A stretch of 42,562 bases of DNA, from positions 1 through 42,562 of the forward strand of contig JAHEJP010000003.1 in assembly GCA_024638855.1 (NCBI GenBank), in the 5' to 3' direction. A model generated the notes under the pieces. That model made no database searches, had not been told where the DNA came from, and saw only the letters and a list, made by a program, of their open reading frames with translations. How positions within the stretch are numbered: the stretch's first letter is position 1; every line of letters begins with the position of its first letter. The position numbers and the translations under genes are program-made. Origin of the DNA: Chloroflexota bacterium (GTDB lineage Bacteria; Chloroflexota; Anaerolineae; Promineifilales; Promineifilaceae). This document shows positions 20,182 to 28,442 of the stretch, piece after piece.

Positions 20182-20192
20182 CGCTACGGTGC
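20150..20192 (+). promoter_or_regulatory. nested RNA hairpin in the homoserine dehydrogenase leader
   Basis: Outer 11-bp stem GCACCGTAGCG (20150-20160)/CGCTACGGTGC (20182-20192); inner CCGC-GAAA-GCGG (20167-20178) with GNRA tetraloop. Confidence 0.65.
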
Positions 20193-20273
20193 ACACGCAG
20201 AGGCCCTGGTCCGTATGGATTGGGGTCTTTGTTTTACCAGGAAGGTTTCGGTTCTGACTAGGTCTGGAATGGC

Positions 20274-20320
20274 CTGTATTCAGGAGCCAATTTGCTGAAT
20301 ACAGTGAATTTCAATTTTTT
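20274..20320 (+). promoter_or_regulatory. perfect 10-bp hairpin just upstream of the homoserine dehydrogenase SD, followed by T6
   Basis: CTGTATTCAG (20274-20283) / CTGAATACAG (20295-20304), 11-nt loop; T6 at 20315-20320; AGGAGG SD at 20321-20326. Confidence 0.55.
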
Positions 20321-20330
20321 AGGAGGTCTC

Positions 20331-21392
20331 ATGAATCATATGCCGGTCGTCATATTTGGTGCGGGTGGGGTTGGACAGGCATTGTTTCGCCAGTTAGTGA
20401 TGACGAGGGAAGTGGTGGCGAGTCGAAATCGATGCCATTTTGACATCGTGGCCGTTTTGGACAGTAGCAGTTGGGTATGGCAGCCGGCCGGTTTATCTGA
20501 CGAACAATTGGATCAGATTATTAAGCAAAAGGAGACTGGCCAATCATTGGGTAGTGATAGACCGGAAATTCAGAAAATATTCGACATTCTATCTGAAGCA
20601 GGTTTAGTCGGCGGTCTTTTAGTCGATGTGACGGCCGCAGACGGTATGGAGCCTGTCATTGACCAAGCCTTGGAAAGTCAACATGGTGTGGTTTTGGCAA
20701 ACAAGAAGCCGCTAACTGGCCCTTGGGAGCATACTCGCCGCTATTACAATCATCCTTGTTTGCGATATGAATCAACTGTAGGTGGGGGGCAACCTGTCAT
20801 CAGTACCCTGCGTTATCTGCGGGATACTGGCGATCCGGTGATCAACATCGAAGGGCAGTTAAGCGGCACTTTGGGTTATATTTGTAGCCAACTCGATAGG
20901 GAAACGCCATTTTCCGAAGCACTGGCTGCAGCAAGAGCCAGGGGCTTCACAGAACCAGATCCGCGCGAGGATTTGGGGGGGCGTGATGTGATGCGGAAAA
21001 TCATGATATTGGGAAGATTGGCCGGTTGGCCGCTAGAAGAGGCCGATATTGAGGTAGAATCACTCTATCATCCGGCTCTCAGCCATCTATCAGTCAGCGA
21101 GTTTATGAACGCGTCTGTGGCTATGGATCCGTCCTTGGCGGACCGGGTACGGAGCGCAAAAGAAGAAGTGCAAGTGTTGCGCTATGTGGCTCAGGTTGAT
21201 GATAACGGCGGATCGGTAGGCTTGACGGGTATTCCAAAAGGTAGCCCTCTGGCCGATCTCAAATACATCAGCTTTCGAACCGGCCGGTATAAAGATGAAC
21301 CGATGATGATCGGGGGTAAAGGTGCAGGGGTTGAAATGACAGCCGCCGGCGTGCTAGGCGATATGATTGGCCTCAGCAGAGAGATGTTATGA
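20331..21392 (+). CDS. homoserine dehydrogenase family protein (no ACT domain)
   Basis: VVIFGAGGVGQALFRQL, VVLANKKPLTG, YESTVGGGQPVISTLRYL, EGQLSGTLGYI, GFTEPDPREDLGGRDVMRKIMILGR; start at 20331 preferred because AGGAGG is 4 nt upstream. Confidence 0.9.
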   Translation: MNHMPVVIFGAGGVGQALFRQLVMTREVVASRNRCHFDIVAVLDSSSWVWQPAGLSDEQLDQIIKQKETGQSLGSDRPEIQKIFDILSEAGLVGGLLVDVTAADGMEPVIDQALESQHGVVLANKKPLTGPWEHTRRYYNHPCLRYESTVGGGQPVISTLRYLRDTGDPVINIEGQLSGTLGYICSQLDRETPFSEALAAARARGFTEPDPREDLGGRDVMRKIMILGRLAGWPLEEADIEVESLYHPALSHLSVSEFMNASVAMDPSLADRVRSAKEEVQVLRYVAQVDDNGGSVGLTGIPKGSPLADLKYISFRTGRYKDEPMMIGGKGAGVEMTAAGVLGDMIGLSREML

Positions 21393-22448
21393 TCCTGCCT
21401 CACTTTCTGCCTCTTCCTGTGTAGGCTGGCTATTAAATGGTCCAAAAACCAGGTTTGCGCCCACGACGAATAACTGCTGTCCTTCGACCAAAGGGTCACT
21501 AACCAGATTGCCATTCCAATCCCCAATAGCATCAACCTCGACATCATACCATTCGGCCAGATCGGCAAGATTCGTTTCAGCGATCACATCTTCACTTGTC
21601 ACGATGTAAACGGCACCATCGACTGGCGGAATGAGAAGAGACTCTTCTCCGATGGTAGCTCCGGTAGCTAACTTTTGGATATTGCCTTGGATAATGGCGG
21701 TCGTTGAAACGCCAAACTTCTGGGCCAGGCAAAATAGGCCTTCACCGGAGCCCGGTTGATATTCTATGACTTGTTCTCTCGCCGGTTGGGGGCTGCAATC
21801 CACCTCTTCAACTGTTTCGGCCTCTTGAGGGATATAAATGACAAATCCAATGGGTACTGACGCCAATGAACCCAATGCCGCCAATCGTTGGAGATTTGCA
21901 GCAACCAATTCATCAAGGGTCACGTCGCAAAGCTGAGCTATACCAGCCAGCGTATTTCCCGGTAATATTCTATGGGCTGTACAGAATGGGATCTGGAGTT
22001 CATCACCAACGGACAAGGGGAATTCCCCGGCGCTGGTAAACCCATTGGCAAAGACCAGGGAATCCAGCGAGATGCTGAACTGCTCAGAAATTCCGATCAG
22101 CGTATCGCCAGGTTGGACAGTATAGAATGTGGGTTCAGGGAGAGGAGTTGCCGTCGCCGTTGGTTCTGGTGGTGATGTTGGCGAAGGAGGAGCTGCCGTC
22201 ATCGATACTGAAGGTTCGGCTGGTTCAGACACGATTGTCGCTTCTGCAATAGCCGGCGTTTCAGTTACCTGGGGCGCCTGGGTTTCTAACAGAGCCTGGA
22301 TTGGTGTTCCAGCTATTTTGGTCTCGGTCGCCAGTGGTACGGCGGTTTCTTCATTTCCCTGGCAGGCGGTAATCACGGTCAAGATCGAGAGGACGATGAA
22401 TAGTGAAGCGGTGCTAAATTTCATGGATTGAAATAACTTTTGAGCCAT
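21387..22448 (-). CDS. LysM-repeat lipoprotein
   Basis: N-terminal hydrophobic segment with lipobox-like ITAC; LysM motif YTVQPGDTLIGISEQFSISLDSLVFANGF, then further degenerate LysM-like units. Confidence 0.85.
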   Translation of the reverse strand: MAQKLFQSMKFSTASLFIVLSILTVITACQGNEETAVPLATETKIAGTPIQALLETQAPQVTETPAIAEATIVSEPAEPSVSMTAAPPSPTSPPEPTATATPLPEPTFYTVQPGDTLIGISEQFSISLDSLVFANGFTSAGEFPLSVGDELQIPFCTAHRILPGNTLAGIAQLCDVTLDELVAANLQRLAALGSLASVPIGFVIYIPQEAETVEEVDCSPQPAREQVIEYQPGSGEGLFCLAQKFGVSTTAIIQGNIQKLATGATIGEESLLIPPVDGAVYIVTSEDVIAETNLADLAEWYDVEVDAIGDWNGNLVSDPLVEGQQLFVVGANLVFGPFNSQPTQEEAESEAGS

Positions 22449-22533
22449 AAATCACCCCTTATATATTCTTTGGGGAACATTGGACCTGGTGCGCCAAATC
22501 GATGACAAGCTAATGAAGATCCTGCCCTATTCG

Positions 22534-24063
22534 TTATGGATCACGACTACCCTCTATTATGGCAAAGGGCGTTTGAATCGCAGTTCGGTTGCGTTGTAAT
22601 GGAAAGTCAACACCATCAGGAAACTCGAACTCTTGTTTGAAGCCGCCGTCGATATGCAGTGCGACTAATAGGTTTTTAGATTCGGAACCGGGCTCGATGG
22701 TTACGCTTACATCTCGATGAAAACCGGCCGGCAGCCAGGTCATCCCCAAGATTTCTACTTCTTCCGAATCATTGTTTTTAACTACCACCCAGGTATCGAC
22801 GTCGACGACAATCATAGGAATGGTGATAGTATTATCTTCAGATAACTGTTGATCGCGCGTCACCAGGAAATTACCGGCATCGGTTCGAATACTAAAAGGA
22901 TTTGGCAACCGCTCCTGGTATCGTACCAAGGGATCGGTACGAGGGAAGCCAAACTCGCCCAAATCTTCTAAATCCTCGTGAAGCATCAAATGTAAAATTG
23001 GGGTTACTGCAGATTCGGTGACGCTGATGGCAACCCGGTGGTTTAAGCCGTCTGTTAATGCCGACCAGCCAATGATATTGCCAAAGTCGCCATCTTCGTC
23101 CTGGTAGACGACTATCCAGCCCGGACCATTGCTGGTAGCCCTTTCGACGTGGATAATCCCGTCCAAGGCTGGTTGGTCGACGACGAAGATATCGGGAGGC
23201 AATCTGAGCTGAAAGATAGTTTGCACGGCCAGACCATCAATGACGATTGGCTTGTCTGTTGCGGGATCGTCAAAATGGCCGGGTTCACCAGCATCTATGT
23301 ACAAAACTGCGTGAAGAGTCGGCGTGGCATCAAACCAGTTGATTTTGATGGCCAAATTTTCTTGTTCACCTTTCATAACTGGGGCGTAGCCTAGCATTGG
23401 GCCGGGTTGCCCATCATCGTCGATATGCACGGCTATCCAGGACTGGGTTGCGGCCGTGACATTGTCGATCAACAATGAGCCATCTTCACTCAAATCCTGG
23501 TCCGAAACAGTTACCGAAGGATAGGTAAAGTCAAAATCTACCGCAATGCTCTCTTGTACCAAACCAGATCCGGCCCGAACCGGATTGTCTGGCCCTGGAT
23601 ATTCGAATGTCCCTATTTCTCCTGAATCAACATGCAAACTGACATGAAGAATGGGCGTTGCCTGAAATGGGTCAATAGTTATGGAAATGTCCTGGCTATC
23701 TCCATCGCTCACATTGGTGAAGCCAAGTAATTCGCCAGCTTCGCCATCGTCGTCGGCAAATACCGCAATCCAACTATCGTCTAAGGCGGTCACCAGGTCG
23801 ATGTTCAAGCGGCCTTCTTCTGCCAGTACCTGATCGGAAATCGACAATGAGGCCATTGGAGCTTCCAGGGTATTCGTGGCCACAGGGGTAGATGTGATGG
23901 CCGTAGTTGCCGAGGATGCCGGGCGAATGGTCGCCGTGGCCTTAGCCGTCTCAGACGGCAGGACAGCGTTTTCATTATCCTGGCTTTGAGAACACGCCGC
24001 CAGAAAAATGACTAAGACGATAACCGAAAGCCAACTAGATCTCACTATCCTACGGCCGTTCAC
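22534..24063 (-). CDS. lipoprotein with four tandem ~110-aa repeats (DUF7282-like)
   Basis: LAAC lipobox; repeated VSDQ.L.EDG.L.ID.VTA...SWIAVH.DDDG.PG..LG... Confidence 0.75.
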   Translation of the reverse strand: MNGRRIVRSSWLSVIVLVIFLAACSQSQDNENAVLPSETAKATATIRPASSATTAITSTPVATNTLEAPMASLSISDQVLAEEGRLNIDLVTALDDSWIAVFADDDGEAGELLGFTNVSDGDSQDISITIDPFQATPILHVSLHVDSGEIGTFEYPGPDNPVRAGSGLVQESIAVDFDFTYPSVTVSDQDLSEDGSLLIDNVTAATQSWIAVHIDDDGQPGPMLGYAPVMKGEQENLAIKINWFDATPTLHAVLYIDAGEPGHFDDPATDKPIVIDGLAVQTIFQLRLPPDIFVVDQPALDGIIHVERATSNGPGWIVVYQDEDGDFGNIIGWSALTDGLNHRVAISVTESAVTPILHLMLHEDLEDLGEFGFPRTDPLVRYQERLPNPFSIRTDAGNFLVTRDQQLSEDNTITIPMIVVDVDTWVVVKNNDSEEVEILGMTWLPAGFHRDVSVTIEPGSESKNLLVALHIDGGFKQEFEFPDGVDFPLQRNRTAIQTPFAIIEGSRDP

Positions 24064-24606
24064 GAACCTGATTGTAAGTCAACCGGTAGGAAAAGTGAAG
24101 AAAATTAAGCAAAATATGAGCCGGATCAATAGCTTGAACCCCTTTCTACAATCACTAAATGGTGCGCAGATCCATCTGACAGCGAAGAGATGGGCTTATA
24201 AAAGACCCTTTTTGATTATGATAGGATCCTTACGGTTTTTGGGGGAGACGTGAATTCCGCCAGCCGGATGGAATCTCATGGTTTACCGGGCTAGGTGCAA
24301 ATTACTGGTAAAACCTATGAATTATTTGCCAGCCAAGGGGAGTCTTAGACGTCAAGGGAAAGAGGGCAATGGAGACTTGGTTCGTCAAGGGCATGCGGTC
24401 GCCAGCAAATGAGACGCGTGTCGGCAAATCCTAGGCAATTCCTGTCATCTGTTTTGGATCTATAGACTGGGTGGGTTTCGGGTTATGAAACTTTTCCTGG
24501 TCCCGATGTACCCTTGGAAAGTGTGGCCAACCGTGGCAGGATCAGGTTGCCTTCATCTCGTATTTGTGTGTGAATCAAAAAGTGACATCAAAGACCGCGC
24601 CTCGGT

Positions 24607-25486
24607 ATGAAGGATCGTGGATGCAAACGATCCTCTATGTTACTGCTATCGTTTTTGTTCATGTTGGGCCTCTACTATTATTGGTTCGCTCTTGCCAATC
24701 GACACGTAATATTTCTCTATGGTCATCTAGGTGCTAGCCCTTTCGATTCGAGAACAGTCGGTCGTTATTGGATGACCGGCTCTGTAGCCGCGGGAGCGGT
24801 TTTACTTTTATATGTATTCGTAAACTGGCTAGCCGGACGGATAAGTGGTTAAAATTACCGGACATATGATCCGCCTGCCTGGTGGCAAATCTGGCTGTTA
24901 GCTGCGCCTTTCCTTGTCACCAGTATCCTGGCTATCACGATGACTCAGAATCAGCCGACCATGCCCTGGGCAATCGCGCTACGGTGCACGGTGATTGCCT
25001 TGGTCGGTTTGGCCCTGGCGCTTCTTCCCGGCTCCCTGGCTGCACATCGGCCGGCAGACCTGACCTGTATGGCGCTCTTTGGCCTAGGATTCTGCCCCAC
25101 GCTGCTACTTTTGCGAATCATCGAACTTCCGAGCTGGGGTTTTGTGTCTCTCCAACAGGCATATCTGATCTTAACCACAACAAGTCTCATGGGATTTGCC
25201 TGGTTGGTCGGATTATCCTATCTCAGAGCAAAATTAAACTACGCGTCTAATATTTAGTCACTTGCTTTTCTCCGGCCTAGCTATTTGTTATCTGTTTTTA
25301 CCCCTAGCTCACTACTTGTTACTGGTTCCGCCAAGCTTCCGCTATATCAGTGCCGCAACGAATTTTTTCGCTTACCAACCTGAGCTACAGGTAGCCATCT
25401 TTATTCTGGCGACAGTGCTCGCCGTTGGTCTTGCCAAATTGCAGTCAGTATTTTCAAATTCTGCAAGCGAACAAATATGGGATTGA
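24607..25486 (+). pseudogene. decayed polytopic membrane protein gene (in-frame stop plus frameshift)
   Basis: 24607-24852 and 24940-25257 are in the same frame, separated by TAA at 24850-24852, with readable hydrophobic sequence (NYRTYDPPAWWQIWLLAAPFLVTSILAIT) bridging them; hydrophobic coding sequence resumes in another frame near 25256 (SHLLFSGLAICYLFLPLAHYLLL). Confidence 0.6.
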
Positions 25487-25526
25487 CCTTAAGCAACAAC
25501 GAGTTAAAAAGAATTGGAGAAGATTG

Positions 25527-25712
25527 ATGAATAAACGAGAACTGTATCATTTGCTGTTAGGTTTGTTTCTTCTTGGACTGCTTGCATCTTCAATTCTCTT
25601 GATATCGGAAGTCGCCTTATCTGATCATGTCGCCGATCAGTTGTACCAGTTTGACATCTTCCAGGATCACCATAGTCACGAATTGTATATGCCAACCATC
25701 TTAGATCGATAA
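25527..25712 (+). CDS. small single-TM protein, possibly truncated
   Basis: MNKRELYHLLLGLFLLGLLASSILLISEVAL...; GGAGA upstream of ATG 25527. Confidence 0.45.
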   Translation: MNKRELYHLLLGLFLLGLLASSILLISEVALSDHVADQLYQFDIFQDHHSHELYMPTILDR

Positions 25713-25857
25713 ACAGCATCACTCAAACTGGGATATTGCAGATGAGTTAATGCCAAACAATTTGGCTAAATACGCTGTCTAAGAATGGAGTAGTCTAAGC
25801 CAAGAAACAGCAGAGGCGGCTGTCAACAACGATAGTGAAGGCCCGAATTTGGCATCA

Positions 25858-28371
25858 TCAAGGAAATTCTTCTAACAAGAAAGCATCTTCTCGTTTTTCT
25901 GTCAACTGATCAGATTGAGTCACCAGCAATCGTTGCCCGGAACTCTCATCGTACCATCCCAGCCACAATTGGTAACTGCCAGGTTCTACACTTTCCGTCG
26001 ACAATTGGATCGTATCTTCGACTATTTCTCCCTCTTCCCACCAATTTGTTGGATAAGTCCACTTCATGGGAATGCTATCGACTTGGGCAGCTAATTCGCC
26101 TGTTCTGTTGTTTACTAAGTGAAGAAAAACTTTGTAAGATTCACCTATTCGCTTCAGTGCCCCCCACCTTAAATCCACCGATAACATCTCACCGACATCT
26201 TGATTTACATCGAACTCTATCAGGGCCAAGCTTTCCCCCCAGTGGGCGACGGCCATATAATAAATATCGTCTGGGTCAAATACCGATTCTCGCGGCAAGG
26301 TTAAATAGTTCACATTGCCGATCTTGATGGTTTCCCCTCTATTTTGTGATTCACCATCGGGAAACACGAACAACTCTATGGAGTAGTCGCCACCATCAAG
26401 ATATGGCGACATATTCATTGAATATTCCTCGAAAACTATCTCATCCTTATCCCAGTTGCTGGTCGGCCAGCTAGTAGATATGGCTTGACAGACCTCTTGA
26501 ACAGCTATTTGCTCGGTATTAACAACTTGCAAGCAAACGTCATAATCTTCGGTGATGGCCTGGTTGCTCGCCCAGTGAATTGTGGCGATAAAATTCATGC
26601 CTTGACGAAGCTCAACAGGGGTAACCGAATGCTTAATCAAGCCTAATCCCGGAATTCCGGTATCGATCATCGGCACGTCTTCGCCGATCGTGATCGATGT
26701 GCCAAATACGACCAACTCAGCATCTTCAAATACCGGCTCCAGGCCCAACCACTCTTTCCAGCTGTCGAGTTCCTCAACTGTTAGAAAGTTCTTGTGCAGA
26801 ATCAAGTAACGCACGTTGGCATCTGCCAATGACTTGAGCTGACTTCCAACTTGCGCGATTTCATCTGGTGGAGCGTTGGTCTTGGGAGAGCGCGATAAAC
26901 TGGGTACACTGTCAATGAATTCAAATGCTTCCCGGGGTGTTCGCGCGGTTTTTCCACCAACCAAGGGTTTGCCATGTTCCGATTGATAGTACATATAGTT
27001 TTCTATATAGCGCCGGTTATGCATCGGCAAGTTTAGAATGGCAAAATCCTCTTCCTCATTGGCTAACTGACTAAACCACTGTGGAACGGTCAGTGGGAGC
27101 ATGGGATAGGTGACGGCATACTCGAACAAGATGAAACCCACGACCAGAACCCAGAGCAACCAGGACTGAATATGGCTCAAATTTTGACGCTGCATGAGTG
27201 ATTGAACGCCAAGGGCGGCCAGCAACGCTACTGGTATTGAGAGTATCACATTGAATCGTTCCGGGTTGCGAATCATACGGAATAATGAGATATCATCTAG
27301 CAAGCGATATGGCAAAGGTAAATACGGTTGCCCATTGATCACCAGGTCGCTTCCTAGGGCTAAAACAATGTAAAGAAATGTGGCCAAAATCCAGAATCGT
27401 GCTTTCGGAAACTGCCGAATTGCACCATATACAGCCAGAAGAAGCGTTGTGAAGCCGAGGAAGGGTACAAAAACCTTACTAACCCCAAAATTGCTGTAGA
27501 AACGTTCAAACACCAGCTGTCCCCATATTGGATGGTAGCGGCTTGGTATAAAGTAGGCCAGAAAATCGCTATGATACCCTTCTGTAACTGCGAAGAGATC
27601 CTCTGGATATGCACGGCTGAACTGGGCTGATAATAACGGCCACAAGAGTGGCAACATGATTAGCAAGCTGATAAGCCCAGTCAATAAGGTTAGTTTTAAT
27701 AACCGGTAGGTTCTAATTTGAGGTTGAGTTGCCAAGCAATAGAGGAAATAAATAAATAGCAAGAGGCCACCAATCACCAACATTTGCCACCGACTGATAC
27801 CGATAAGAGCAACAAAGACAGCGAAAATCAAGGCGTCAACCAGTCTTTGTTTCTGCATCAACCTCATAAGATACAGGAGGGCTAAGGGTACCCAGCCGAT
27901 TAAAATGAGATTGGGATGGTGATGATTTGAGAGAGTGAAGGGCCAAAAGGCAACGATTATACAGGCTACAAATGAGGCCGGTTGCGACCCTGTCACTTCG
28001 CGAGCCAGCAAATAAGTAGCAAATCCGTTAAAGACTATGATACCTAAGAAGATCAAGGAGTAGGCAGTGGCTTCATTCAAAAAGGCTTGTAAAAGCAGCC
28101 AGATGAGGATATTGAACCAAGCAAAATTGTGCCAGTAGAGTGGCGTTCCAACTGGGTGAAATATCTGATCGGTGAAGAATATCCCCCGACCCGCTTGGAG
28201 GGAATCTCGTACCCATCGGGCCGTCCATAGATGCACATAAGCGTCACCATCACTTCCGGGGATCTGCCTGCCCAGTTGGGCGGCAACCGGCCAGATCATA
28301 ACAACTGTAAGCAAGATAAGAACGACAACTACAAGAGCAGGGAGGAGATAGGCACTAACACGCAAACGCAT
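25858..28371 (-). CDS. polytopic membrane protein, GT-C-type glycosyltransferase-like N-terminus with soluble C-terminal domains
   Basis: 837 aa; multiple TM helices; early luminal motif PGSDGDAYVHLWTARWV; C-terminal half lacks TM helices and looks beta-rich. Confidence 0.7.
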   Translation of the reverse strand: MRLRVSAYLLPALVVVVLILLTVVMIWPVAAQLGRQIPGSDGDAYVHLWTARWVRDSLQAGRGIFFTDQIFHPVGTPLYWHNFAWFNILIWLLLQAFLNEATAYSLIFLGIIVFNGFATYLLAREVTGSQPASFVACIIVAFWPFTLSNHHHPNLILIGWVPLALLYLMRLMQKQRLVDALIFAVFVALIGISRWQMLVIGGLLLFIYFLYCLATQPQIRTYRLLKLTLLTGLISLLIMLPLLWPLLSAQFSRAYPEDLFAVTEGYHSDFLAYFIPSRYHPIWGQLVFERFYSNFGVSKVFVPFLGFTTLLLAVYGAIRQFPKARFWILATFLYIVLALGSDLVINGQPYLPLPYRLLDDISLFRMIRNPERFNVILSIPVALLAALGVQSLMQRQNLSHIQSWLLWVLVVGFILFEYAVTYPMLPLTVPQWFSQLANEEEDFAILNLPMHNRRYIENYMYYQSEHGKPLVGGKTARTPREAFEFIDSVPSLSRSPKTNAPPDEIAQVGSQLKSLADANVRYLILHKNFLTVEELDSWKEWLGLEPVFEDAELVVFGTSITIGEDVPMIDTGIPGLGLIKHSVTPVELRQGMNFIATIHWASNQAITEDYDVCLQVVNTEQIAVQEVCQAISTSWPTSNWDKDEIVFEEYSMNMSPYLDGGDYSIELFVFPDGESQNRGETIKIGNVNYLTLPRESVFDPDDIYYMAVAHWGESLALIEFDVNQDVGEMLSVDLRWGALKRIGESYKVFLHLVNNRTGELAAQVDSIPMKWTYPTNWWEEGEIVEDTIQLSTESVEPGSYQLWLGWYDESSGQRLLVTQSDQLTEKREDAFLLEEFP

Positions 28372-28442
28372 TGCTCGAAAGCTTACTCTTAATGATATTG
28401 GCTGTTAAATAGCGCTTGATTCATTTCTGCAGGTAGTGACTT

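Noticed and set aside
24977-24989. 13-mer CGCTACGGTGCAC shared with the homoserine dehydrogenase leader hairpin (20182-20194)
   Set aside because: A 13-mer match is expected by chance in a window this size, and this copy lies in hydrophobic coding sequence with no hairpin partner nearby.
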